From Periconia sp. R9002 (Eukaryota; Ascomycota; Dothideomycetes; Pleosporales; Periconiaceae), in contig JAMAHW010000019.1 in NCBI GenBank assembly GCA_023627715.1, positions 355,994-419,993 of the forward strand: a stretch of DNA of 64,000 bases. Reading direction: 5' to 3'. This document shows positions 44,678-55,553 of this stretch, piece after piece. The translations under genes and the position numbers were made by a program. Within the stretch, counting starts at the first letter, position 1. Every line of letters starts with the position of its first letter. The notes beneath the pieces were generated by a model, which saw nothing but the letters and a program-made list of their open reading frames with translations, did no database searches and was not told the origin of the DNA.

Positions 44678-46038
44678 CTAATGTACAGAGCCACCATAGT
44701 AGACCTTCCTCACGTCGACCATCTTCTTTCCTCTTGCCCTTGCGATCTCATCCGGAAGCTTCTGGTTGCAGAGAGCTTCCCAAGTGGCTTTGACGACGTT
44801 CATCTTGTTCCGCGACCGGGGCGTGCGGGCGGCGATATCCTGGATGCCGGCGAGACGGGCCATCTCGAAGATGAGATGCTGGGCGCGGATGCCGAAGCCT
44901 GTGGGAGCAATTGGGTTAGCTGTGCACGTTTTTATTGTCTGCCGGGAAGGGAGGGTATCTTACCAGGAGGACGAGCGAAGAGCTGGACCTTTGTAGCGCC
45001 GACCTTCTTCTCCATATCACCGAATATCGTCCTGTTCTCGTACCTGTGTATGGGCCTCATGTTCCTGATTGCCGCTATGATACTCTTCTTACGTCCTTCA
45101 TCTGGCTCGACGGATTTACCCTCCCCGACACCAAGCAGTCCATTTTGGTTTCCTGCAATGGACAAGTAGTACACGCTCCTGATTTTACCCATGCGTGTCT
45201 GGTTCGACACAAAGTGCATAATGAGCGTCTTCGTGTTGATACCCCTCAACTGCTGCTTCTGCCAATCCATGTGTTTGAGTAACTGTCTTTGCCGGGGGTC
45301 ATCCGCCTCTTCGGCCGAGTCACGACGGGTTTGTCGCGCCATAGGATTTTCGAGTCGCGGCAGGTCAGGGAGGATCGCAGAGTGCCTTGGATCGGCCAGC
45401 GCGGCCAGAACCTCGGGTGACTCGGAGGTATATATGGCACGGGGGTCCAAAGCGGCCTGTATCGAAGCAGCCTGTATCGACTCATCCAGCTGCTTTTGTT
45501 GCTTCTCGTTCATATCCTCGATAGACGCAGGAAGGCCTTCGGGGTACATTTTTGCCATGTTTTCGGTCATGAGCCTGGCCATGGCCTGCGAACGTTCGAC
45601 CTGGTTGGCGAGGCGATACCCTTTGTTTTCTGGGAGATCTTCCGGGCCCAGCTTCTCCGCGCGATCGGTTATGGGGTCCACTTCCGCCAGGTCATCCTCA
45701 TAGGGGAGAAGCCATGGATCGGTACGGAATTGGGACTGCGTGACAAGATCCCGCGGATCGATAACGTTTTCGGCGGCTTGAATGGCGGCGATTTGAGAGG
45801 GGGTATATTTTTTGCTCAAAAGAGTGGCCTCCGAGGTGTCATATTTAGGGAAGTGTTTGGCAGCAGCTTCGTCGATGAGATTCAATTCAGATGCCTTGAT
45901 CGATGGGTAATGAGGCCGTCGCCGACGAGCGGTTCGAGGGGATGAAGCGTGGAATGACCGTTTGGGGGTTGCGGTAGTGGTGGGCTTAGATAGAATAGGC
46001 GTCGTGAAAAGACATCGTGCGGGGCGGCAGAAACTCAT
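44678..46038 (-). CDS. mrps5: Mitochondrial small-subunit ribosomal protein uS5m
   Basis: A mitoribosomal protein lining the mRNA entry channel. Exons are 46038-44964 and 44898-44678 (431 residues). The start is the first in-frame ATG (MSFCRPARCLF), which opens a basic mitochondrial presequence with RSFHASSPRTARRRR. A long fungal N-terminal extension of charged sequence (about residues 45-265) precedes the S5 domain: TLIMHFVSNQTRMGKIRSVYYL, SIAGNQNGLLGVGEGKS, then VQLFARPPGFGIRAQHLIFEMARLAGIQDIAARTPRSRN across the splice junction (quoted in parts). The C-terminus ends VRKVYYGGSVH. The S5 double-stranded-RNA-binding and ribosomal S5 C-terminal folds are both recognisable, and the mitochondrial form is clear from the presequence. 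Confidence 0.92.
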
Positions 46039-46209
46039 TTCATCTAAGGCACAGCCTGGCGAGGCTGATTGAGGGCAGGAGAGAAGGAATGGAGACGCGC
46101 GCCTCGCTGCTACGTACACAGCTCGTCCTTCGAATCTTTGCGGGAAACGGAGGTTTGAGCTTCAGAAGGAAAATCTGGACTGACTAAGCGACCACAAAAA
46201 TCCCACTAG

Positions 46210-46214
46210 CCAAT
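46210..46214 (+). promoter_or_regulatory. CCAAT box in the 195-bp uS5m/TRM2 divergent promoter
   Basis: TAGCCAATCACACC lies in the short spacer between two divergent start codons (46038 and 46234), only about 20 bp before the TRM2 ATG. It could serve the minus-strand uS5m gene, or indicate that TRM2 initiates at a downstream ATG. The motif evidence is modest. Confidence 0.4.
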
Positions 46215-46233
46215 CACACCTCCACTTTTGCGG

Positions 46234-48060
46234 ATGACCCTTCACTTTTTCCCAAGCTGCTCCATCCCCATGATATTTTCCAGAGCCGCTCGACCAGTTT
46301 TTCGGACACTGTGGAACGGTGGTCGACGATATAATACATCCCCTCCTGTCCGGTACAGCATGGCATCTTCAATCGCGAAATCTGCTCCCAGCGAGAGCGT
46401 CCGTGAAAAACGACAAGCCTCTGAGACGCCGCTAAGGAGCGAGGAAAAATCACGGGGAAGCTTTCGGTTCAAGAACAAGAGAATGAAAAATGGCCATGCC
46501 GAGAAGAGTAAGATATTGAAAACGAACGGAAGCAACGAAGAGGTTCTACTTGAGGATGTCAAAGCTTTACTGAAACAACTGGATCTGGAGAGTAAAGAAG
46601 ATTCAAAACTTCCGGAGCTTCGATCGGAAATCCAAGTCAACATTAAAGAGATATCGTCAACTGGCGATGGCCTCGGTATACAACAAGATTCAGACTCGGA
46701 CCAGGTTTACGTCATTCCATTTACAGCGCCTGGCGATACGGTGACTGCCAAAATCTTCAAACACTTCACCCAGGAGAAATATTCCATGGCGGATCTTGTA
46801 TCTGTGAACACTCCTTCTCCACACCGAGATGATTCCCTTATTGGCTGTCGTTACTTTGCTACTTGCTCGGGCTGCCAGTTCCAAATGCTGCCATACGACT
46901 ACCAACTCCAACACAAGAAGTCTATCGTCGAAAAAGCCTACAAGAATTTCTCCAATCTTCCACCAGAGCTCATTCCTGCCATGGGTGACACAATCGGCAG
47001 TCCTCTCCAATATGGATACAGAACTAAGTTGACGCCGCATTTTGACGGGCCACCGGACGCGAGAAGGAGCGATGGCCGGAATGGTATCAGGAGAAAGTTT
47101 CAGGAGGTGCCGCCGATTGGCTTCATGAAAAAGGGGACGCGCATCACCATTGACATTGAAGACTGCCCGATTGGAACCGAGGCCGTCCGCAAAGGAAACG
47201 CACGCGAACGTAAACGTGTCGCGAACAGTTTGTCTGATTACCACAAGGGCGCAACTTTGCTCTTGCGTGAGAGCACGCAACGGATACCAAAGTCTGAATT
47301 TGACGCATCCAAGGAAGATGATGCCGACGCAGTCATCGAGGACAGAGGCGACTTTGTTCACAAGAAGACATGCGTCACAAACCCCAACGATAAATCCACC
47401 GAATACATAGATGACTTCCAATTCGTCAACCCAGCGGGCTCTTTCTTCCAAAACAACAACTCCATCCTTCCCACTTTCACCCAATACATCCGCGAGCACA
47501 TACTACCACCCCCTTCGTCCTCCCACAAGATCACACATCTAATCGACGCCTACTCCGGCTCGGGTCTCTTCACAATCACCCTATCCTCTCTCTTCCAATC
47601 CAGCCTAGGAATCGACATATCATCTTCCTCTATCGCTTCCGCAACCACCAATGCCACCCTCAACAATCTCCCACCCTCTTCTGCGCGCTTCATTGCCGCC
47701 GATGCCGCGGCGCTCTTCGCCTCCATCAAAACCCCTGCGTCTGAAACGGTCGTCATGATCGATCCCCCACGCAAAGGATGCGACGAGAGTTTCCTGAGGC
47801 AACTCGTCGAATACGGCCCCGCGCGCATCGTGTACGTCAGCTGCAATGTGCACTCTCAAGCGAGGGATATTGGAGTGTTGGTGGGAGGCATGATGGGGGT
47901 AGATGGTGGGATGGGCAAGGGAGAGGGATGTTATGAGATTGAGAGTGTGAGGGGATTCGATTTCTTCCCTCAGACGGGGCATGTGGAGGGCGTTGCCGTG
48001 CTGAGGAGGAAAGAGGGCAAGGCAGTGAACGGAGAACCAGAAATTAAGAAGACAGAGTAG
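46234..48060 (+). CDS. trm2: tRNA (uracil-5-)-methyltransferase, TRM2/RumA-TrmA family
   Basis: It makes 5-methyluridine (usually T54 of tRNA) with SAM. A single exon encodes 608 residues from the first ATG. Further in-frame ATGs at 46270 (Met13) and 46360 (Met43) could give products with or without the Arg-rich mitochondrial-type presequence (MIFSRAARPVFRTLW). The TRAM-like beta-barrel (VNIKEISSTGDGLG) is followed by the [4Fe-4S] cysteine pattern C-x5-C-x2-C (CRYFATCSGCQFQ) and a later IEDCPIG Cys. The methyltransferase motifs are LIDAYSGSGLFTITL, FIAADA, MIDPPRKGC and the nucleophile region IVYVSCNV. The C-terminus has GFDFFPQTGHVEGVAVL, with the catalytic base region. Nothing is missing from the active site. 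Confidence 0.92.
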   Translation: MTLHFFPSCSIPMIFSRAARPVFRTLWNGGRRYNTSPPVRYSMASSIAKSAPSESVREKRQASETPLRSEEKSRGSFRFKNKRMKNGHAEKSKILKTNGSNEEVLLEDVKALLKQLDLESKEDSKLPELRSEIQVNIKEISSTGDGLGIQQDSDSDQVYVIPFTAPGDTVTAKIFKHFTQEKYSMADLVSVNTPSPHRDDSLIGCRYFATCSGCQFQMLPYDYQLQHKKSIVEKAYKNFSNLPPELIPAMGDTIGSPLQYGYRTKLTPHFDGPPDARRSDGRNGIRRKFQEVPPIGFMKKGTRITIDIEDCPIGTEAVRKGNARERKRVANSLSDYHKGATLLLRESTQRIPKSEFDASKEDDADAVIEDRGDFVHKKTCVTNPNDKSTEYIDDFQFVNPAGSFFQNNNSILPTFTQYIREHILPPPSSSHKITHLIDAYSGSGLFTITLSSLFQSSLGIDISSSSIASATTNATLNNLPPSSARFIAADAAALFASIKTPASETVVMIDPPRKGCDESFLRQLVEYGPARIVYVSCNVHSQARDIGVLVGGMMGVDGGMGKGEGCYEIESVRGFDFFPQTGHVEGVAVLRRKEGKAVNGEPEIKKTE

Positions 48061-48506
48061 ATTGTTGATAGCGAGGAACCATCTTAGGATATCTGTACAC
48101 TATTTAAATCTGCACAATCCATAATACTTTCCTGGCACTCTGACGCATCGAGGGTTTCTGATGCGGCAGTATCTTTCTGAACTTTGGGTATACATCTTCA
48201 TACTAACCCTCCTCTCGGAAATTTTGACAAAGGTCAAATACTACACAGCAACGTAACAACCTGCGTCAATTTGGCTGTATCTCTAGCCATGATACGTACG
48301 ACAAAATTCAAAGCTTTTCCCACCCCTCGCAAAACATGCACCCAATCTACGAATCACCTCACCTCACTCCACTCTCGCCCATGCATTGCGGGGAAACGAA
48401 ACGAACAGACACGACACGACTACAAGCAAACATACAAGCAAGCAAGCAAACCAGCCCAACCCCACGGAAACCATTCTAGAATCCAATCATATATCGAGAC
48501 GAACTG

Positions 48507-48526
48507 CATACATACATACATACATA
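48507..48526 (+). repeat. (CATA)5 tetranucleotide microsatellite
   Basis: Five perfect CATA units, preceded at 48433-48448 by an AAGCAAGCAAGCAAAC microrepeat. It lies in intergenic DNA. Confidence 0.85.
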
Positions 48527-51004
48527 ACCGTCTTCGCCTCCCGGTTTAGTGGGAAAGGTAGATAAATGGAATGATGACCAAGCCGAACGAGTTCTGGAGC
48601 TCGTACTTTGCATCTGCGTATACGTCATGCTGTCGCCTGGGCAAACAACGTCAAGGGTGTGCGAGATTGCCGTCTATTACCGGCATGCGGGTGGGTGGAA
48701 ATATGGGGAAAGCGTTGCGTATGTATATGCATTGATAGGTATGAGTGTTATTTTATATTGTGGTCATGGGTAGCGCGGTTAAGCGGAGACATCGGCGGGG
48801 GAAGGGGGCGGAGTGGGTATATGTAGGTATGTATGGTATATGGAGGTTTACGAGTTCACGATTGATGAGGATATTTTTTAGGGGGAAGGGGTTAGGTTGA
48901 AGGTAGCCAGGCTCTATCTATTATCTTGGGGGGTGAGGCTGTTTAGCCTTGGTCCCAAATGTTGGTTTGATAGAGACCCGTAACTATATATGCAGGTGGG
49001 AACGCGAGCGAAAGGGATTGGAGGACAAATCATAATTAATACCGGGGCAGCGAGATTTGATATCGTTTGGCGCGTGGTTGCTTGCAACGTGCGTGCGTGC
49101 CGAGAAGTCTATTTGAACGGGCATCGAGGACGGGTGGTGGTGTGCCTCTTAGTTAGGTAGGTAGTCGACAGTACAGTAGGTATACGTAGTTGATGGCATG
49201 TATAATGTGCGTGTGTACAAGGGAGTTATTTTTGGGACAAGCAAAAGGGCAAAGAACATGGGATGGAGCAATTGAAGGAAGGGAGCTGCAGATTGGGTGA
49301 TGGGTGGAAACGGCCCGCAGCGCAGCAAAAGTGTGGTGCTTGGAGTCTTTGCCGGGGACTGGCTGGCTGGTGCATGGAACGGAATCAGGGACCTACGTGT
49401 GTGCTTAATCAAAAAGAGGCTTTTTCATCATTCACCCCGCCGTGCATCCGCCGGTTCTTCTTATGACTGGGAAAAAACATATCGAGCATTTTGTTACATG
49501 GTAGCGTATAGTGGTTTCCGTACTTTATTTTTATGCGCGGGTGAGTCTTTTGGGACGGTCCAACGGTTTATATGTGCCCATTGTGATAGGTAGAAGACGT
49601 CACGGTTTGGTCGAGTGGTGACAAACATTTCCCCTCCCATTGATGGATTGATCATCACTGCGCAGGAGGCTGATTCATGGCGGATGGCAGTGCGGTATTC
49701 TGTTTTCTCGTGCCCCCCGTTTGAGACTCGGACGTGGGAGGCGAGCAGGCGTCGCTTTTACATGTTTTGTGTCAAATATGGCACCCGGTCGTCGGCGAGT
49801 CGGGCGACCGTTGACAAGCGAATCCAAAAGGTCGAGCTAGGGATTGACCAGCAGGACGATGGATTCGTTCCTGAAGTTTGGACAGGGAAGAGGCGTGAGG
49901 CTATTGTTATGAATGGACGGATGCAAGGCGGAGGGGACGTGACGATGATGTACCGACAGATTCGACATGTTCTGTGCGTCGTGCGTGCGTGTGTGCCTCG
50001 GCGCCGGGAACGAGCAAATAATAACCTGTCGAAATAAAAACATTGATTATCAAAAGAGCAGGGCCGTGGCATCATCATCTGTTGATCATTTGCACATGCT
50101 CGGCAGGGACCGGGTTGTCAAATGGGCTGCAGTCCGCCTTTCCCGAGCCAGGCTGCCTGCCAGGGGTGGAAGTGGAAGTCGACAGGTTCCGAAGCACAAG
50201 AAGGAATATCAATGGTCGTGGACAAAGGAGGGCCACTATCGGCGGGCGAACCGTGCTGGCTGGTAGCTGGCGGTAGTCACATTGCGAGGGAAAGGAGGGT
50301 TTCACATCAGGTGGGACATGGAAATCTTGGGATCATTTCGAACATGGTCGCGGATGGCAGCTGTCAGGCCAGTGAGGTGTTGGCAGTGAGCGGTACGGTA
50401 CTGTATTGAACATACATAGGTAAGTATGTATAATCATACGTGATATTGGTTGTTGTATTACACGCCGGACCCTATGTATGCATTGACTCATACAACATCA
50501 ACAGAAAGGGTGTGGAAAAACAGAAGTAGCAGCGGTACAGGTGACGATGAAGGGGCCTGGATACATATGTATGATCATGTAGAAACGGCCCAATGGCTAA
50601 CCAACTGCCGCATTGGACCATGGCCGCCGCACACAAGGATGATGAGCCTTAGAAAGCAGAAACTTGAATGTACGGTACACACTTGTTTATTAGTATGTTT
50701 TTAACCAGGTTACAGATGACAATTGGCCGACGATACGAATTGATACGGCGCTCTCAGTATGTAGTAAGTATAGAGCAAGCAGAGTACGTCCCAAATCAGC
50801 AACCTCGGGCAAAGCAGCAACCAAGAGCCAAAGCGGTAATTCGTGTATGGTATTTTGTTATTATGGATTGATGATGATGGCCCTTTTTTTTTTCCACTCC
50901 CCTTGTCGGATTTGTGCGGGCGGCGGTTCGCGCGTACTATGTAGCGTCGTCCAAGCAGGCCGACAAGCGGGCCTTGTCATGTTAGAGTCTCAAATTTTCT
51001 TTGC

Positions 51005-51031
51005 GTTAGGTACCTAAACCAAGTACCTAAC
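51005..51031. repeat. Inverted repeat GTTAGGTAC / GTACCTAAC
   Basis: Two perfectly complementary 9-bp arms (51005-51013 and 51023-51031) are separated by 9 bp. The left arm is also part of the 12-bp palindrome TTAGGTACCTAA. It lies directly upstream of the pyrimidine-rich LARP1 leader, so a regulatory or core-promoter role is possible. Confidence 0.7.
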
Positions 51032-51432
51032 ACACTTATTGTTCTCTCCCCTCTCTTGCTGCTCCCTCCCACTCCACTCTCAACCCAATCCACTCCCGGC
51101 GTGCCCACACACACGACCTCGAATATTCACCCGCCAGCCCTGGTGAACCTTCGACCTCGTCGTTGTCCACTGCCCGCTGTCGCCCTTGCGAGTCACATTG
51201 CCCTCTGTCTGTCTGCGAAGACTGCTCTTTTTTCCCATCCGCGCGTGCCTACAGCGCTCGCCGCACTGCTCCCACCACCACCACCGCTTCTTTTTCTCCC
51301 ACGCCCGAACCCACCTGAACCAACAACCACCCGCCCTCGCCCTCTTTTTCTCTCTCCCCGCCACCCTCGCCTCTGCATCTCGACAGTTGCAACTCCCATC
51401 TTTTGTGCACAATCTCCTCAAACCCTCATAAG

Positions 51433-52078
51433 GTACGTTGTTCCCCGTCCGCCTCGTTGCTGCCGTCGTCCCTTGCCTACCAGCTGGTTTCTGCTCTGCG
51501 CCGGTGCCTATCTATCACGCCCGTCACATCCCCTCTGCGTCATTTTCCCAGTACCCCCAGTTCATCGCCCCAGCTGAAGCCTCGAGGCTTTGCCGCACCC
51601 GTTCCCGTTTTCCCCGACATCATTATTCAATTTCCTTCTGTGCTTGCGCTTTCGCTTCCGTACCTGTCCTCCTCCGCCGCCTCCACCTGCCCTCAACCAT
51701 CCAGCAGCACGCACTCGCTCTCCGCACCTGTCTTCGTCAGCATAGCATCCATCTGCGCTCTTTTCTCGGGTGTCATAGCACCTCATCTGTCCGCTCGCCC
51801 GCTAATTTCGCCTTCCAGTTTGCCTAGGTCCGCAACTTCTGTCGGCCAAATTTTTTCTCCCCGCCGCCCAACCAGTACCTACACAGCTCCGCAGCATCTG
51901 CTGGAACGTTAGGATATAACGTGCGGAGAGGTTAAGCATTGGACCTCTCCGGACACCGCTGCGGCTGTATTCAGATTGGCCAGCTTGTAGCAGGCTCCCG
52001 CCGGGGACTACCAACGCTCGAGACTTGCATCCTTCTTTGCACACTTCCCCACTTTCTGCTGAAACGCAGAACATCTAG
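51433..52078 (+). other. Putative 5'UTR intron of LARP1
   Basis: A donor-like AAG|GTACGT at 51433 and an acceptor-like ACATCTAG ending at 52078, with a GCTGAAAC branch-like sequence about 15-20 nt upstream, would leave a 5-nt link to the ATG at 52084. The interval is 646 nt and non-coding. This is inferred from consensus only. Confidence 0.35.
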
Positions 52079-52083
52079 CCAGC

Positions 52084-55000
52084 ATGGCCGCAACACAGTC
52101 TCAGCGCAGCGGAAGCGAAGCCGCCGCGCCCGCAACCTTCTCCTACGCCCAGGCAGCGAAAGGCCTGTCAGCACCTCCTTCTGCCGCAGCCAGCAAACCA
52201 ACCTCAGGTTCGGTTACGCCAGCCAAGGACACGCAGATCACAACATCCCCCTCAGCCGCAGGTGCTACCAACTGGGCAGATGACGCGGAAGCAAATGATA
52301 CGCACTCCGAAACCGAGGCAAGCTCGCGCGAACCCCGCACTGCCGCATCAGTCCCTGCTTCGAAAGCAGCAGCGACCACGCCGCAGGTGCCGACCGAATC
52401 ATTGCTGACGTCTCCCAATCTGAGTGCGTCTACTGCTTCTACAGTCGCCAAGGACGACGATGTTTCCTCGATACCCAACACGTCCTCCGACTCGACCTGG
52501 GAGAACAAGTCTCAAGCATCTACTTCAGTCGAGAAATCGGCCGAATCTGCAGAAAAGCCCGCTGGAAAAGGCGAGGGCAAAAAAGGCAAAGGCAAAAATG
52601 GCGAGCGGGCACCAGCGAAGCCTTTGGTGGATGCACCTGTTCCTGTAGTGAACATCTGGAAGCAACGTGCTGAGGAAGCCAAGGCCAAAATCGCACAACG
52701 ACCAGCTCTGGCTAAGCCTGCACCTGTATCTAATGGCACATCATACGCGCCTGCTGCTTCCGCAAAGCAGACAAAACCGACCACCGCGGCGGATAATGTC
52801 GAGACCAAAGAGAAGGCTCTCGATGGGAACGGTCGAGTGGAAGGTCAGCATCGCAAAGATAATCGATCGGAAGGCGATGCAGACAAGACCAAGAAAACTA
52901 CAAAAGGCCGATTTCAGGAGAAGGAATCGAGAATGGCGTCATCAGCTCAAGCTTTGCCTTCCGTTCGCGACCAAGAAGCCTGGCCTACTCCCGAGACTGC
53001 TGTCGACGAAGACCGAAAGAAAGCCAATGAGAAGGCTGAAAAGACGGAGAAGACTGAGCAAGAATCCAAGGAGAACGCTACGGCCAAAACCAAGTGGAGC
53101 AAACTTCCAATCAATCCAACTGTCGTTTTCAATACCCCCATTCCCAACGGTTCCTCTTCGCGCCGAGGGGGTCGCGGGGCTGGCCGTGGAGGCGCCCAAG
53201 CTAATGGACGCGGTTTCGATGCAAACCATGCTCCCCATACTGAAAAGAATGGACTTGGAGGAGCCACAACTTTGGCCAATGGCGATCAGCCAAAGCGTGG
53301 TCGAGCCGATGGACCTCCCCGTGATGCTTCCCAGGAGAAACGCCCTGTCAGTGTTGGGTCCAACTCAAAGGAGAAGGTTTCAGCATCCAACATGGAGAAT
53401 GCACCCAAAGTTGCGGGATCTGAAGCAGAAATTCCGTCTAGACGACCCGGCGATTCTACCTCTAGCACTCAGCCTGCTGGGCAGCACAACACCTACCCTC
53501 GTCAACTTCCCGCAAACCGTTCAGGGAAGGGTAGGAGAGGCGACTTCTCTGGCGCAGAGAGGCGAAGGGACGGTGACTCTTCGCCAGTGAAGGAGAATGG
53601 TGCCTTTAATGGACGTGGGAACACTGCTGGCCAGACTGAAGGTAAGCAGGCACAGGGTCGTTCTCTTCCGCATCGCTCACGTCTTCCAGCTACAGAAATC
53701 GGCGACCGTCGGGCCCCTGCGTTTGGTGAGGGTCATGCCACGCACTCCAAGCGTGGCGGTGACCGTCAATTCGGTGGCTTTTCTGGCCGTGAGCGCGGTC
53801 GAGGTGGTGGCCGTGGAGGACGAGGAGGTTTCCAAAATGGTCACCAGTATAGCAATGGCCACAACTCTTCTCTCAAGGGCTCATCGACGTATACTGGACC
53901 CATGTCCCCTACTTTCACTCCCGATCCGAATGCCTATTTCGCTCCACCTCAAGGGAGGTTCCGTAATGGCCCACGCTCGCAGTCTGTTTCTAACGAAAAC
54001 ATGTACCGCATGCCTGGTCCATACGCGGGTCCTCAGCAGGCCCCCCCAATCCAGACGTACATGAATGGCATGTACGAGTACCCCTTGGCTCAGCCCATGA
54101 GCGCTGTACCATTCGGTCAGTACGGAATGGATCCGTTCTCGTTGTTCTCCATGGTCACGATGCAGCTGTAAGTTTTGAAATACGGTAAACTATACTACAT
54201 GTCATGCTAATTCGCTTCAGTGAGTACTACTTCTCCTTGGAAAACCTGCTCAAGGACATGTATCTTCGCAAGCACATGGATGCCAAAGGATTCGTCTTCC
54301 TCAACGTCATAGCCGATTTCAACCGAATCAAGCAACTTACGACAGATATTGAGCTTATTAAGATGGTCTGCTATCAGTCTCGGGCGATTGAGTTCCGTAT
54401 TGGGTCAGATGGCAAGGATAGGCTGAGATGCCGGGAGGGATGGGAGAAGTGGGTGTTACCGGTGGCTGAGCGTGATGCCTCTGCACAAAATGAGGGACCT
54501 GAAGAGACCTACAACCCTCCTCTACCCCATCCCCATGGTTTCGACCCCAATGCACCGTCTCGATATCCTGACATGGCCGCCAACGAAGGCGTTTATCCAC
54601 CCATGAATGGGTTTCATCCTGGTGCAACCCAGCACGTAACGAGTCAGTCGAGCAAGACTTTATCCAATGGCACACCCGCTGAAGGGGTTAACGGCGATGT
54701 CATTTCAAATGGTCAGCACATCGACCCTGCGACCAAGGCTGTGAGTTTCGAACCCGATTCTTTTTCTGACGAGCAAGTCGAGAGTTTGACTGTCGTTGTT
54801 CGACAACATGACCAGTCTGCGATACCAGCCTTGCCTTCTTCTACTGATCGAACCTTTTCTAACGGGTCTATTGACAGTAGGAGCGGCATGTCGGGCGAGC
54901 CTGAGGGAGTAGTCCTGAATGGCGCTAGTCCATCCTCGGGGTAAGCCATCTGGCAGAGTATTACAGGGGGCAGCGCTGATGTCCGCGGTAGTAGTGAGAA

Positions 55001-55553
55001 AGAAAGCTGCGGTGAAGCCCGAAGAAGTGGGAGCCCTGTTATGCAACCGTCAACACTAATTCCTCTTCGTCTCTATTGGGTTAAGAACAACGACATGCCC
55101 GTACACACCTTACCTCCCGATTCTACGCACGAATCCTATTTGTTTCTTCGATCAAAAGCACTCCAGCAACGTCAAAATATCGGCTCGGGTTCTTTTCCAT
55201 ATGATATGGATGTTTTGTATCAGTTTTGGAGTCACTTTCTTATCCGCAATTTCAACACCAAAATGTACGACGAATTCCGGAATTTTGCCCTTGAAGATGC
55301 TGCCAACGATGTTTCCGAGATCGGCCTGAAGAATTTGATAGAATTCTACGGACAGGCATTGTCATCGGCCCCGGGCGTTGTACGACAGCATGTGCTGCGC
55401 GATTATATCAAGCTCGTGCAGTCAGAGGGAAGGCATCGACATGAGGCGGTCCAACAACTTCGTTCAATCATGCATAACGAATCACTGGAGAGCGATCTTC
55501 GACAACGAATACTCGATCTCTTGGACCCTCAACTTATGTCCTCCTTCGAATGA
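52084..55553 (+). CDS. LARP1-type La-motif RNA-binding protein with DM15 repeats
   Basis: A La-related protein that binds mRNA 5' ends or poly(A) to control translation and stability of growth-related mRNAs. Exons are 52084-54167, 54221-54940 and 54992-55553 (1121 residues). The first 690 residues are disordered: Ala/Ser-rich, then Lys/Glu-rich, then RGG-rich ([25 protein letters not shown]). The La motif begins at the second exon: LEYYFSLENLLKDMYLRKHMD, then GFVFLNVIADFNRIKQLT. The C-terminal exon encodes a DM15-like cap-binding region (YLFLRSKALQQRQNIG, MDVLYQFWSHFLIRNFNTKMY, LIEFYGQALSS). An in-frame TAA at 54942 is removed only by the short second intron (51 nt, or 54 nt with the next TAG). 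The very pyrimidine-rich leader upstream is notable for this family. Confidence 0.93.

Larger units (their letters stand above)
48061..52083. other. 4-kb gene-free region ahead of LARP1, including its probable long 5'UTR
   Basis: No coding sequence is supported on either strand; open frames are short and lack motifs. It holds a (CATA)5 microsatellite (48507-48526), scattered TACCTA/TAGGTA motifs, an AT/GT-rich centre, and an inverted repeat at 51005-51031. A strongly pyrimidine-rich block (51040-51440) ends with a splice-donor-like AAGGTACGTT. Confidence 0.55.

Noticed and set aside
49615..50037. 140-codon plus-strand frame in the 4-kb gap
   Set aside because: An antisense frame of similar length exists, there are no motifs, and it begins at a non-ATG codon.
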